64,000 bases of DNA from JALCLA01 sp965653565. Lineage in GTDB: Bacteria > Pseudomonadota > Gammaproteobacteria > Xanthomonadales > Xanthomonadaceae. A model generated the notes under the pieces. The model saw nothing but the letters and a program-made list of their open reading frames with translations. It was not told the origin of the DNA and searched no databases. This document shows, in pieces, positions 1 through 9,611 of the stretch. Where the stretch lies: contig CBFHAI010000009.1 in assembly GCA_965653565.1 (NCBI GenBank), positions 1-64,000 on the forward strand. Reading direction: 5' to 3'. Position 1 is the stretch's first letter. Every line of letters begins with the position of its first letter. Made by a program: the position numbers and the translations under genes.

Positions 1-498
1 GCGAAGGTCTGCTCGACGACACGCCGGACTTGGCGGGGCGGAGTCTAAGCAGACAAGCACTGGGTTGTATCTAGGAATTTTTCACATCGAGGCTCCATTC
101 GCGCGCGGTCGGCCTCGTCGGCTCGCCAGAACCGTGACCGCCTATGCGAAATCAGCGGGGTGTTGTCTGCCGGCGTCGCCGAAGTTCTACATCGCGGAAC
201 GTCGCGAGAATCAATCGCCACGCGCTCGGCAGCGGAATGGGCAATGGCTATTCGCGGCAACAAATGCCGAAATCGACAGAACGACGTGCGCCCCAGCCAA
301 ATGCGTGTCGAACGTCGGCGATGAGCGGCGGTTTGCGCCGGTCCGCGCTAGCGGAGCGTTGGCCGAAGCCTTCTACCAAGCCGTGTGCGGTTCGCAAGCC
401 ACAGAATTGCTGCCGACAGCTTTGCTATGGCAACCGATAGGTACAGCGTCGCCGCGGCAAGGCGGCGACGCTTCGCGACTCACGTCAATGGTTCGGTA
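1..498. other. Left-edge spacer, no confident gene
   Basis: No convincing complete gene is visible. On the plus strand a short open frame enters from the left edge and stops at a TAG at 70-72, with the protein-like ending ALGCI; it could be the last codons of a gene outside the window, but 23 codons are too few to judge. That TAG is embedded in the motif CTAGGAATTTTTCAC (71-85), which recurs in altered form at 48.73 kb and 60.04 kb. The long plus-strand frame crossing 65-937 is antisense to the hemerythrin gene and has no recognisable product. Confidence 0.4.
63..95 (-). repeat. AATTCCTAG element, left-edge copy
   Basis: On the minus strand this reads GATGTGAAAAATTCCTAGAT, sharing the GTGA..AATTCCTAG core with the other two copies but diverging outside it. 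Confidence 0.4.
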
Positions 499-1116
499 TC
501 AGCTGGCCTTGCGCGCGTCGCCGCGGCCGCGCGACGATGATTTGGAACGCTGCGAGCGCGCCGCGCCGGCCGCGTCGCCGCGGCCTGACGCCGAGCGCCC
601 GCTGCTGCTGCGCGACGACGGCTTGCCGCTGCCGTTGAGGCCCATTTCTTCCTTCAGTTCTTCCTTGCGCTGCGCGATGCGCTCGCCCAGCGCGTCCAGG
701 TCGAGATCGGTGCGGCGAACCTTCGGGAAGATTTCGTTCTCTTCTTCGCGCACATGGTGCTTGACGTATTCCTGCAGCACTTTGACATGCGCCTCGAAGC
801 TTTCGTCTTCGGCCTGCATGCCGCTGAGCGAGGCGATCAAGCCTTCGAGCGTGCCGTGCTCGACGGTGGCTTCCCAGATCAGTTTGCTGTCCTCGTCCTT
901 CTCCTTCTGCGAGAAGGCGGCCAGCGCCTGCGGATAGAAGATCTCCTCTTCGGCCGTGGCGTGCACCGTGAGTTCGTTGCAGATCTGCGTGGCCAGTTCG
1001 ACCTTGCGCCGGCCGTTGTCCTCGGCCTCGAACTGTTTGAACAATTGATCGACCTTGCGATGGTCGGCCGTCAGCAGTTTGATGGCGTTATTGGGTGATT
1101 CGCCGATTCCGAACAT
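499..1116 (-). CDS. Hemerythrin HHE domain protein with Ser/Arg-rich tail
   Basis: A 205-residue cytoplasmic protein. The first ~145 residues form a four-helix hemerythrin-like (HHE) domain. The metal-ligand pattern is visible: H-x-x-V near residue 19, HATAEEEIFYP near 52, H near 85 and HHVREEENEIFP near 120. Such proteins bind a non-haem di-iron centre and are linked to oxygen or nitric oxide sensing and iron handling. The last ~45 residues are low complexity (Ser, Arg, Gly, Lys), very basic, and not part of the family; they might contact nucleic acid or the membrane, which is inference. A GGAG ribosome binding site lies 7 bases before the ATG. The gene stands alone, with long spacers on both sides. 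Confidence 0.9.
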   Translation of the reverse strand: MFGIGESPNNAIKLLTADHRKVDQLFKQFEAEDNGRRKVELATQICNELTVHATAEEEIFYPQALAAFSQKEKDEDSKLIWEATVEHGTLEGLIASLSGMQAEDESFEAHVKVLQEYVKHHVREEENEIFPKVRRTDLDLDALGERIAQRKEELKEEMGLNGSGKPSSRSSSGRSASGRGDAAGAARSQRSKSSSRGRGDARKAS

Positions 1117-2390
1117 GGCATTACTCCGATACGTTCAGTGGGAGGCTTGCGGATTGGCGTCGAGCGCGGGTTGCGCCGGCACGGGCCCGAACATCGATGC
1201 GGTGGACAAGTTCTGCCGCAGTTGGCAGAGATCCTGGTCGGAGCAAGCGGCGTGCCATGGCGAGCGGGAGCCAGGCGGTGCAGAAGGCTGCGAAATGTCG
1301 GGCTCGCGGCGCCTTGCGCGCGATGCGGTGCCAGCAGGAATGACGTGACTTTGAAAATCCTTCCGCGGACGACGTAGCGGGCGTTCGCGGATCGGGTGCG
1401 TCGTCGCCTCGCGGAAATCGGGAATCGGGAGACGGCCGGCGATGTGGTTGATGCCGGCGAATGCGAACGAGTTCCGCGGGCGGTGGCTGCGTCGCTTCTC
1501 TCGGCGCATCGCATTTTGAGAGTCGGTGGAGATTGGTAGCCACCGAGCGCGCGCCGCGCGTCGGTGGCTACCGCAGTGCGACGAAGCCCTGATCGTCGCA
1601 GAGCCGGGAACCGTATCGCGGCGCCCCGCCCCTGTCGGCTCCACGCCAACACTGACGAGCCTGCAACGCGCATGCCAATGTTTGGCTTGCTTGGCTCGGC
1701 TTTGTACGCGTCACGGAAGCGACGAGATGTCGCGGCACGGTGCACCTCTGCGGGCCGCGCGGCTCATGCCGGGGCTCCGAATAAGACTCGGCGGAAAGTT
1801 GGAGTTTGGCCAGGTCGTTTTTGGCTCCTCGATGCTTTTTGGGTTGTCGGTTTTAGAGCGGGAATCGGGAATCGGGAGTCGGGAAGAGAGCAAAATCCGG
1901 CAGGCCGCCGGCTCTTCTCCCGATTCCCGATTCCCGATTCCCGATTCCCGATTCCCAACCCACACCAAGCCCAACCAATTCAGCCCCACCTTCACAAACG
2001 TATTCGCCCATCGTGCAAACCAACGTCACGCACCGCAAAAAAGCCCGATTTCATCGACAATTCTGTGGCGGAGTGCCCGCGCCGCAGCGACGGCCTTGAT
2101 AATATTGCGCCGCCAGCCGCGCCGGGTTTTCGCGCCGGCCGGTAGCGAACTTTCTGCGGTTTCCGGGCTCTGAATCCGCCCCGGTTCCGGCCGCGGGTTT
2201 CGTTGCGCATCGGTCGCCGTCGGGCGATCGCGCCGTCACTGTCCTCGCGCCGCCCGTCGTCGCGTTCGCATCGACGGCAAGGGTTGCACGCGGTCTTGCT
2301 TGTTTTTTCTTTGGCCACGGATTGGCCAGGTTGTCCACGCCTTCGGCAGGCCTCGCCGACCACATTCCACTTTCGCGAGTATCACAACGC
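1117..2390. other. Repeat-bearing intergenic spacer, no confident gene
   Basis: This 1.3 kb spacer holds no frame that looks coding on either strand; the overlapping open frames have low-complexity Arg/Ala/Pro/Ser translations typical of GC-rich noncoding DNA. Its distinct content is the TTCCCGA-type repeat cluster at about 1857-1957, with a smaller outlier near 1417-1431. Confidence 0.5.
1857..1957. repeat. TTCCCGA heptamer repeats, inverted
   Basis: Three GGGAATC/GGGAGTC-type heptamers run rightward from about 1860, followed after a ~30-base spacer by five tandem ATTCCCG heptamers on the opposite sense (about 1919-1957). The two halves are complementary, so the block can fold into a long hairpin. 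Repeats of this sort are common between genes in Xanthomonas/Lysobacter-type genomes (from memory). A shorter two-copy fragment lies near 1417-1431. No gene product is implied. Confidence 0.8.
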
Positions 2391-2663
2391 ATGAACGTTT
2401 CGCCTTCGTCCAAGCCCACCCGTAAACGTCCGTCGCTGCGCGGCGTCACGCTTGCGATTTCTTTCGGCGTCATCGCCGGCAGTCTTGGACATCTCTCCGG
2501 CCTGGCCGACGCCAACACCTCGACGTCGCTGGCCATTGCCGCCTTCACCGGCGCGTTTCTCGTCGATCTCGGGCTGACCTTCCGCGAACGTCCGGTGCCG
2601 ACGATGGCGGCCCTGGTCGGCCTGGGCCTAGTGTCGCAATTGCTGACGACGTTCTTCGCCTGA
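2391..2663 (+). CDS. Small hypothetical membrane protein
   Basis: A 90-residue protein I cannot assign to a family. After a basic N terminus (KPTRKRPSLRG) there are two or three short hydrophobic stretches (about residues 22-37, 45-60 and 70-88), consistent with a small inner-membrane protein. ATG at 2391 was chosen over the in-frame TTG at 2322 because the segment between them is not protein-like. It is convergent with the efflux operon, and strong hairpins separate the two. Confidence 0.6.
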   Translation: MNVSPSSKPTRKRPSLRGVTLAISFGVIAGSLGHLSGLADANTSTSLAIAAFTGAFLVDLGLTFRERPVPTMAALVGLGLVSQLLTTFFA

Positions 2664-2669
2664 CCGCTG

Positions 2670-2730
2670 GCGGCCGCTGCGCGCGGCCGCTCTCATGACT
2701 GCCGCACGCATCGACGCCGTCGATGCGTGC
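2670..2730. terminator. Two hairpins between convergent genes
   Basis: The first is a 7-bp stem GCGGCCG/CGGCCGC (2670-2676 with 2684-2690). The second is a perfect 12-bp stem GCACGCATCGAC/GTCGATGCGTGC (2704-2715 with 2719-2730) with a 3-base loop. They sit between the ends of two convergent genes (2663 and 2742), where a bidirectional terminator is expected. No clear T-run follows. Confidence 0.55.
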
Positions 2731-2741
2731 GATCGGTGGCG

Positions 2742-4247
2742 TCACTGCTGCGCGACTTCCGCGGCTATCGGCACCTTCGACGGCCAGCCGCCGGCCAGCG
2801 CCTGATACAAGGCCACCGCATGCGTCACGCTGCGCGTGCGCGCATCGGCGAACGCATCCTGTGCCTGCAGGCGTGTGCGCTCGGCGTCGAGCACTTCGAG
2901 CAGGTCGATCGCGCCGGCTTCGAAGCGAACCCTTGCCAACTGCGCCGCGCGTTCGCTGTCGGACGCAGAACGCGCCAGATGCGCGTCTTCGACGCGCGCG
3001 CGGGCATAGCGCACCAGCGCGTTCTCGACATCTTCGAGCGCCAGCAGCACGGTCTGGCGATACTGCGCCAGCGCGCCGTCCGCATCGGCATCGGCCGCCG
3101 CGATGCCGGCGCGCACGCGGCCGGTATCGAGGAAGCTCCAATCGATGCCGAGCGCGATCGTGCGCGATTCGCTATCGCGTTCGAACAAGGCACCGGTGTC
3201 GCCGGCAACGCTGCCGAGCAAGCCGGCCAGCGTGAAGCGCGGGAACAGGTCGGCGGTGGCGACGCCGATGCGCGCGGTCGCCGCGTGCAGGCGTTGCTCA
3301 GCCGCCGCGACATCGGGACGGCGTCGCAGCAGGTCGCCCGGCGTGCCCGGATCGAGCTTCGCCGGCAGCGCCGGCAGGTCCTGCGGTTTCGACAGCTCTT
3401 GCGTCAGCGCTGCCGGATCGCGGCCGGTGAGCACCGCGAGACGATGCATGTCGACCGCCACCTGCGCTTCGAGCGCCGGCACGCGCGCGAGCGTGGCCTC
3501 CAGTTGCGAACGCGTGCGCGCGACATCGAATTCGGTGCCGCGTCCGGCATCCAGACGCGCATCGACCAGGCGCAGCGTGTCGCGCTGATTCTCGGCATTC
3601 TCGCGCGCCACGCGCAAACGTTCCTGGCGTCCGCGCAGTTCGATGTAGCCGCGCGCCACTTCGCCGACCAGCACGACCTGCAAGGCCTCGACATCGGCGG
3701 CGCTGGCGGACACCTCCGCCAGCCTGGCTTCGACGCCGCGCCGCACGCGGCCGAACAGATCGAGTTCCCACGATGCCGTGATGCCGGCGTCGTAGCGTTC
3801 GCCATCGCGCAGATCGCGCGCCACGCCCGGCGCCTCGACGCTGCTGCTGCGCGTGTCGGCCGCCCCGGCCTGCGCACGCACGGTCGGGAAGCGATCGAGC
3901 CGCGCGCCGCGCAGCAGCGCGTTGGCGCGATCGTAGCGCGACAGCGCGACACGCAGATCGAGATTGTCGGCCAGCGTGTCTTCGATCAATCGACTCAGCA
4001 ACGCATCTTCGAACGCCAGCCAGAACGCCGCGTCGGTTTCCGACACAGGCGCGACCGAAGTCGCCGCTCCGCCATCCGCCGGCATCGCCGGTGCGCGCGC
4101 GAACGCGGCGCCGGTTTCGATGTCGGGCCGGACATAGTCGGGTCCGACACTGCAACCGACCAGCGCGGCGATCAGTGCCGCCAGCGACGCTCGGCGCAGC
4201 AGATTTACAGCGTTGCGATTCTTATCAAGCAAGTTGGAATCAAGCAT
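2742..4247 (-). CDS. RND efflux outer-membrane channel, NodT/OprM type
   Basis: A 501-residue outer-membrane factor of a tripartite efflux pump. The N terminus has a lipoprotein signal peptide with lipobox LVGC (Cys about residue 32), followed by SVGPDYVRPD, a hallmark start of NodT/OprM-family channels. The body shows two outer-membrane-efflux repeats rich in Ala, Arg and Leu heptads, including LLRRRPDVAAAEQRL, the conserved RRPDV signature at the start of the second repeat. The ATG at 4247 overlaps the stop of the pump gene by 8 bases, implying translational coupling; a further upstream start in the same frame would lie inside the pump gene. It is the last gene of the efflux operon. Confidence 0.93.
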   Translation of the reverse strand: MLDSNLLDKNRNAVNLLRRASLAALIAALVGCSVGPDYVRPDIETGAAFARAPAMPADGGAATSVAPVSETDAAFWLAFEDALLSRLIEDTLADNLDLRVALSRYDRANALLRGARLDRFPTVRAQAGAADTRSSSVEAPGVARDLRDGERYDAGITASWELDLFGRVRRGVEARLAEVSASAADVEALQVVLVGEVARGYIELRGRQERLRVARENAENQRDTLRLVDARLDAGRGTEFDVARTRSQLEATLARVPALEAQVAVDMHRLAVLTGRDPAALTQELSKPQDLPALPAKLDPGTPGDLLRRRPDVAAAEQRLHAATARIGVATADLFPRFTLAGLLGSVAGDTGALFERDSESRTIALGIDWSFLDTGRVRAGIAAADADADGALAQYRQTVLLALEDVENALVRYARARVEDAHLARSASDSERAAQLARVRFEAGAIDLLEVLDAERTRLQAQDAFADARTRSVTHAVALYQALAGGWPSKVPIAAEVAQQ

Positions 4248-7200
4248 GGACCACCTCGAGCGGCAGCGCATCGGATGCGGGAGCCGCGTTGCGCGTGACC
4301 AGCTTGCGCAGCGCGACGTAGAAGACCGGCGTCAGGAACAGGCCGAACAGCGTCACACCGAGCATGCCGGCGAACACCGTGATGCCGGTCACCGAGCGCA
4401 CTTCGGCGCCGGCGCCGTGCGACAGCACCAGCGGCACGGTGCCGGCGATGAAGGCGATCGACGTCATCACGATCGGCCGCAGACGCAGGCGGCAGGCTTC
4501 GAGGGCGGCTTCCACGACGCCCTTGCCTTGCATTTCGAGCTCGCGTGCGAATTCGACGATCAGGATCGCGTTCTTGCACGCCAGGCCCATCAACACCACC
4601 AGGCCCACCTGCACGAACACGTTGTTGTCGCCGCCGGTCATCCACACGCCGAGCAGTGCCGACAGCAGCGTCATCGGCACGATCAGGATCACGGCTAGCG
4701 GCAGCGTCCAGCTTTCGTACAGCGCCGCCAGCACCAGGAAGGCAAGCAGCACGGCGAGTGGGAACACCACCAGCGCCGCCTTGCCCTGCGTGGCTTCCTG
4801 ATAACTCAGATCGCTCCAGTCGAAGCCCATGCCGTTCGGCAGCACCTGCGTCGCCAGTTCGCCGACTTTCGCCATCGCCTGCGCCGACGACATCACGCGC
4901 GGATCGGCGTCGCCGAGCAGATCGGCCGCCGGATAACCGTTGAAGCGGATCACCGGATCGGGACCATAAGTCTGGCGCAGCGTCACCATGCTGCCGATCG
5001 GCACCATCTCGCCGTTCTCGTTGCGCGTGCGCAGCTTCGCGATGTCTTCGGCGGCGTCGCGGAACTCGCCGTCGGCCTGCGCGATCACCTGCCAGGTGCG
5101 GCCGAACATATTGAAGTCGTTGACGTAGGCCGAACCCAGATAGATCTGCAAGGTATCGAACAACTCGGTCAGCGGTACGCCCTGCGCCTTGGCCTTGATG
5201 CGATCGACTTCGGCATCGAGCTGCGGCACGTTGGCCTGGTAGCTGCTGATCGGAAAGCCCATGCCCGGTGTCTGCGACGCGGTACCCTGGAACGCGGCCA
5301 CGGCACTTTGCAGCGCGCCGTAACCGAGGTTGGCGCGGTCTTCGATGAACAGGGAGTAGCCCGAGCCGTTACCGAGGCCGAGAATCGGCGGCGGCATGAA
5401 AGCGAAGGTGAAACCTTCCTGGATGCCGGCGATCTTCTGGTTGATCTCGTCGTTGATCTGCTTGGCGGTATTGCTGCGCTGGTCGAACGGCTTGAGCGGG
5501 AAGAACACCACGCCGCTGTTCGGCGTATTGGTGAACTGCAGCGGATTCAGGCCGGGAAACGCCACTTCATGCGCGACGCCTTCCACCTGCATCGCGATGT
5601 CGGCGACTTTCTTGAGCGCCGCGTCGGTGCGTTCGATCGACGAACCTTCCGGCATCTTCACGCCGGCGATCAGGTAGAGCTTGTCCTGGATCGGAATGAA
5701 GCCGGTCGGCACCGTCGAAAACACGAAGCCGGTCGCCACCAGTAGCACCGCATACACCGCGAACACGCGGCCGCGGCTGCCGAGCGAGCGGCCGACGTTG
5801 CGCTGGTAGCCTTCCGAGCTGCGCTTGAAGAAGCGGTTGAAGCGGCCGAACAGGCCACCGAACACGCGCTCGATGCCGCGCGACAAGGCATCCTTCTTCG
5901 CGCCGTGCGGCTTGAGCAGTTTGGCGGCCAGGGCCGGAGACAGCGTGAGCGAATTGATCGCCGAGATCACCGTCGAAATCGCGATGGTGACGGCGAACTG
6001 CTTGTAGAACTGGCCGGTCACGCCACTGAGGAAGGCCATCGGCACGAACACCGCGCACAGCACCAGCGCGATCGCCACGATCGGCCCGGACACTTCCTTC
6101 ATCGCCTGATGCGCGGCTTCGAGCGGGGTGCGGCCTTCTTCGATATTGCGTTCGACGTTCTCGACCACCACGATCGCGTCGTCGACGACGATGCCGATCG
6201 CCAGCACCAGCCCGAACAGGGTTAGCGTATTGATCGAGAAACCGAGCAGATAGAGCGCGGCAAACGTGCCGACCACCGACACCGGCACCGCGATCAACGG
6301 AATGATCGAGGCGCGCCAGGTCTGCAGGAACAGGATCACCACCAGCACCACCAGCAGCACCGCTTCGAGCAGCGTGGTGACCACGGCGTTGATCGAATCG
6401 CGCACGAAGATGGTGGTGTCGTAGACGCTGCGGTATTCGACGCCGGGCGGGAAGCGCGTGGACATCTCGTCCATCTTCGCGATCACCTGATCGCGGATCG
6501 CCAGCGCGTTCGCGCCCGGCGCCTGGAAGATGCCGAGCGCAGCGGCGTCCATGCCGTCGAGACGCGAACGCAGCGTGTAGTCGCCGGCCGCCAGTTCCAG
6601 TCGCGCCACATCGCTCAAGCGCACCACTTCGCCGTTATCGCCGCTTTCGAGCACGATGTTGCCGAACTCTTCGGCGCTCTGCAGACGGCCCTTGGCGTTG
6701 ATCAGGGTGAGGAAGTCGCTGCCGTTGGCCATCGGTTCGGCGCCGAGCTGGCCGGCCGAGACCTGGATGTTCTGCTCGCGGATCGCGCGCAGCACGTCGC
6801 CCGCGGTGAGGCCGCGCGCGGCCACCTTGTCCGGATCGAGCCAGATGCGCATCGCGTAGTCGCCGCCGCCGAAGGTCTGCGCGTCGCCGACGCCTTCGAT
6901 GCGCGCCAGTTCATCCTTGATGTGCAGGCGCATGTAGTTGCGCAGATACAGCGTGTCGTACTTGCCGTCGGGCGACACCAGATGCACCACCATCAGGAAC
7001 ACCGGCGATTGCTTCTGCGTGGTCACGCCCTGCCGTCGCACGTCTTCCGGCAGCCGCGCCAGCGCCTGGCTCACGCGGTTCTGCACGCGCACGGCGGCTT
7101 CGTCGGCGTCGGTGCCGGGACGGAAGGTCACCGTCATCTGCAGCACGCCGTCGGAGCCGGCCACCGACTTCAGATACATCATGCCTTCGACGCCGTTGAT

Positions 7201-7410
7201 CGCTTCTTCCAGTGGCGTGGCCACCGTTTCGGCGATCACCTTCGGATTGGCGCCCGGATACACCGTGCGCACCACGACCGAGGGCGGCACGACCTCCGGA
7301 TACTCGCTGATCGGCAGCAGCGGTATCGCGATCAGGCCGGCCGCGAAAATCACGATCGACAGCACGGCCGCGAAGATCGGCCGGTCGATGAAGAATTTGG
7401 AAAAGTCCAT
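4240..7410 (-). CDS. RND multidrug efflux pump, HAE1/AcrB family
   Basis: A 1056-residue inner-membrane proton/drug antiporter, the expected length for AcrB/MexB. It begins MDFSKFFIDRPIFAAVLSI, the usual first transmembrane helix. TM4 carries the proton-relay pair in GIVVDDAIVVVEN, and the second half has the matching Lys in GLACKNAILIVEF. Other family motifs are YPGANPKVIAETVATPLEEAI and GFIPIQDKLYLI. The start at 7410 has AAGGA 6 bases upstream; the frame extends 23 codons further but without support. The gene lies 162 bp after the adaptor gene and overlaps the channel gene. Substrates cannot be read from the sequence. Confidence 0.97.
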   Translation of the reverse strand: MDFSKFFIDRPIFAAVLSIVIFAAGLIAIPLLPISEYPEVVPPSVVVRTVYPGANPKVIAETVATPLEEAINGVEGMMYLKSVAGSDGVLQMTVTFRPGTDADEAAVRVQNRVSQALARLPEDVRRQGVTTQKQSPVFLMVVHLVSPDGKYDTLYLRNYMRLHIKDELARIEGVGDAQTFGGGDYAMRIWLDPDKVAARGLTAGDVLRAIREQNIQVSAGQLGAEPMANGSDFLTLINAKGRLQSAEEFGNIVLESGDNGEVVRLSDVARLELAAGDYTLRSRLDGMDAAALGIFQAPGANALAIRDQVIAKMDEMSTRFPPGVEYRSVYDTTIFVRDSINAVVTTLLEAVLLVVLVVILFLQTWRASIIPLIAVPVSVVGTFAALYLLGFSINTLTLFGLVLAIGIVVDDAIVVVENVERNIEEGRTPLEAAHQAMKEVSGPIVAIALVLCAVFVPMAFLSGVTGQFYKQFAVTIAISTVISAINSLTLSPALAAKLLKPHGAKKDALSRGIERVFGGLFGRFNRFFKRSSEGYQRNVGRSLGSRGRVFAVYAVLLVATGFVFSTVPTGFIPIQDKLYLIAGVKMPEGSSIERTDAALKKVADIAMQVEGVAHEVAFPGLNPLQFTNTPNSGVVFFPLKPFDQRSNTAKQINDEINQKIAGIQEGFTFAFMPPPILGLGNGSGYSLFIEDRANLGYGALQSAVAAFQGTASQTPGMGFPISSYQANVPQLDAEVDRIKAKAQGVPLTELFDTLQIYLGSAYVNDFNMFGRTWQVIAQADGEFRDAAEDIAKLRTRNENGEMVPIGSMVTLRQTYGPDPVIRFNGYPAADLLGDADPRVMSSAQAMAKVGELATQVLPNGMGFDWSDLSYQEATQGKAALVVFPLAVLLAFLVLAALYESWTLPLAVILIVPMTLLSALLGVWMTGGDNNVFVQVGLVVLMGLACKNAILIVEFARELEMQGKGVVEAALEACRLRLRPIVMTSIAFIAGTVPLVLSHGAGAEVRSVTGITVFAGMLGVTLFGLFLTPVFYVALRKLVTRNAAPASDALPLEVVHA

Positions 7411-7572
7411 GGGATGTCCTTGCGCGGCTTTTCGGCCGCAAGATGCCTGTCCGCCGCGCACGGCGGCAGGCGGTTGCACTCGGAATTCTTATGAACTGCG
7501 CGCGGCGCGGACGCCGCGGCAGTGGAGCCTCAGTTCATCGTTGCGGCATCGACAACACCTTCGCAAACCGCA

Positions 7573-8775
7573 TCACGGGCTGCCCGCCGCGCCGGCCAGC
7601 GCGGTCGACGGCGCCTCGCCCATCGCGATCTGCGTCGGCGCCACCGTCATGCCGGGGAAGAACACTTTCTGCACGCCGTGCACGATCACCACGTCGCTGG
7701 CATCGAGCCCGGCATTCACCACGCGCAAACCGTCGATCGAGCGGCCCAGTTCGACGTCCTTGCGCACCGCTTCGTTCTTCGGGCCGAGCACGTAGACGTA
7801 TTTGCGGTCCTGGTCGGTGAGCACGGCCTTTTCGTCGATCAGCAAGGCCTGCGTGTCGGCCGCGCCTTCGAGCTGCACGCGGGCGAACAGGCCCGGCGTG
7901 AAAGCGCGATCGGCATTCGGCAGCACGGCGCGGGCGCGGATGGTGCCGGTGCGCGGGTCGACCTGGTTGTCGATGAAATCGAGCGTGCCCAGGTGCGGAT
8001 AGCCTTCCTCATCGGCGAGGCCGACGCGCACCTTGCCGCTGTCGGCTTCAGTGCCGGCCGCGCGCGATTGCTTCGACAGGCGCAGATAGGCCTGTTCGTC
8101 GCTTTCGAAATACACATGCACCGGATCGAGCGAGACCAGCGTGGTGAGCAGCGTGGTATCGGCCTGCGCCAGATTGCCGACCGTCACCATCGCGCGACCG
8201 GCGCGGCCCGAAATCGGCGCGCGCACCTTGGTGTATTCGAGATCGAGTTGCGCGCGTGCCACGGCGGCCTGCGCCGCACGCACCACGGCCTGGCTTTGCG
8301 CGGTGGCGGCCTTGCGCGCTTCGAATTCCTCGTGCGAGATGGCCTTGGCTTCGATCAGCGATTGCGCGCGCACGTCCTGCGTCTGCGCCAGCTTGGCTTC
8401 GCTGCGCGCGCGTTCGAGTTCGGCGACGGCGCGATCGTAGTCGGCGCGATAACGACGCTCGTCGATCACGAACAGCACGTCGCCCTTGCCGACTTCCTGG
8501 CCTTCGCGGAATTCGACGCGTTCGACATAGCCGCTGACACGCGGCGTGAGTTCGACCGTTTCGACCGCGACCACGCGGCCGGTGAAGTCGTCCCACTGCC
8601 GCACCGGCTTGGCGAGCACGTTGGCGACGCTCACTTCGGGCGCGGGCGGCGCGCCTTCCGGCGTCGCCGCCTGGCTGCCGCAACCGGCGGCCACCAGTGC
8701 GATCAGGACGCTGGCGGCGAGCGCCAGCGTCGGTCGGGAAGCGGAGAAGTTGAAACCTTGTCGGGCGGTTTTCAT
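7573..8775 (-). CDS. RND efflux periplasmic adaptor (MFP)
   Basis: A 400-residue membrane fusion protein bridging the pump and the outer-membrane channel. It has a lipoprotein signal peptide ending VAAGC (Cys about residue 32). Next come the barrel-sandwich/lipoyl half motif VELTPRVSGYVERVEFREG, a helical hairpin rich in Ala, Glu and Arg (about residues 100-160), the second lipoyl half TKVRAPISGRAG and the beta-barrel domain with GTIRARAVLPN. It belongs to the AcrA/MexA-type HlyD family. An AAGGA site precedes the ATG. The ATG overlaps the stop of the upstream NAD(P)-binding gene by 4 bases (ATGA), so the genes are co-translated. Confidence 0.95.
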   Translation of the reverse strand: MKTARQGFNFSASRPTLALAASVLIALVAAGCGSQAATPEGAPPAPEVSVANVLAKPVRQWDDFTGRVVAVETVELTPRVSGYVERVEFREGQEVGKGDVLFVIDERRYRADYDRAVAELERARSEAKLAQTQDVRAQSLIEAKAISHEEFEARKAATAQSQAVVRAAQAAVARAQLDLEYTKVRAPISGRAGRAMVTVGNLAQADTTLLTTLVSLDPVHVYFESDEQAYLRLSKQSRAAGTEADSGKVRVGLADEEGYPHLGTLDFIDNQVDPRTGTIRARAVLPNADRAFTPGLFARVQLEGAADTQALLIDEKAVLTDQDRKYVYVLGPKNEAVRKDVELGRSIDGLRVVNAGLDASDVVIVHGVQKVFFPGMTVAPTQIAMGEAPSTALAGAAGSP

Positions 8776-9611
8776 GGCGATGATTCCTTCATCTTCGAGG
8801 CGGAGGCGAGTGAACTGAGCAAGGCGCGCGCGTCGTGCAGCGAGCGTTGCGTGTCGGTGGCGGCGCCGTCCTTGCCGGCGGCGGCGTTATCGATACAAGG
8901 GAAGCTCGATGCCATGGCATCGGTTTTCGAATAGCGCACGATGGCGCGCGCCGGTTGTGCCTGCGAGCTGTCGACCAGTTCGAGCGCGCGGCGGCCGATG
9001 GCGTCGGCGGTCGGCCATTGCGGACAGGCGTGTTCGCGATTGGCCTCGGTGCGCAGCGGCGAATCGACGGCGAGCAATTGCACGCGCACGGCCAGTACGC
9101 GCGCTTCTTCATGCAGCACGCGCGCGAGCATGCGCACCGAGGCCGCGATGATCGAACGATGGCCGTAGCCGGCCCACGGTTGTTCGGCGCCGGGGCCGCC
9201 GATCAGCACGTAATTGCCGCCGCGATCGCCCTGCGCCAGCAGCGGCAACAGATGGCGCGCGGCGCAGGCATGCGCCAGCAGGTTCTGGTCGAGCATGCGG
9301 CTCAGCGCGGCGGCGGGTTTGTCGAGCACGCGGCCGCGCTCGCACTCTTCGCCGCACAGCGACGCCACCATGCCGGAGATCGGCCGGCGCAGTTTGCGCA
9401 GCGCCGCCACCAGTCGCGCGCTGCGCACATCGTCGGCCACCGAGCCGCGCACGAGGGTCAGGTCGGCATCGGGATACGCGTCGCGCAGCATCTGCAGTTC
9501 GCGCGTCTGGCGCGCCACCGCGATCACGGGGCGGCCGGTCGCCACTGCGGCTGCCACCACGCCGCGCCCGACCTGGCCGGTGGCACCCAGAATCAGCACC
9601 GCGCCGGTCAT
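8772..9611 (-). CDS. NAD(P)-binding Rossmann-fold protein
   Basis: A 279-residue protein opening with MTGAVLILGATGQVGRGVV, a GxxGxxG dinucleotide-binding loop of the atypical/extended SDR (NmrA-like) superfamily. Conserved Tyr-x3-Lys geometry is not obvious, so it may be a redox sensor or non-catalytic SDR. It sits inside the efflux operon, overlapping both neighbours by 4 bases (the small upstream gene and the adaptor). That suggests a role in sensing or modifying the pump's substrate, but this is inference from position only. ATG 9611 was chosen for the GGAG 8 bases upstream; the upstream extension of the frame is Arg-rich and looks noncoding. Confidence 0.8.
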   Translation of the reverse strand: MTGAVLILGATGQVGRGVVAAAVATGRPVIAVARQTRELQMLRDAYPDADLTLVRGSVADDVRSARLVAALRKLRRPISGMVASLCGEECERGRVLDKPAAALSRMLDQNLLAHACAARHLLPLLAQGDRGGNYVLIGGPGAEQPWAGYGHRSIIAASVRMLARVLHEEARVLAVRVQLLAVDSPLRTEANREHACPQWPTADAIGRRALELVDSSQAQPARAIVRYSKTDAMASSFPCIDNAAAGKDGAATDTQRSLHDARALLSSLASASKMKESSP

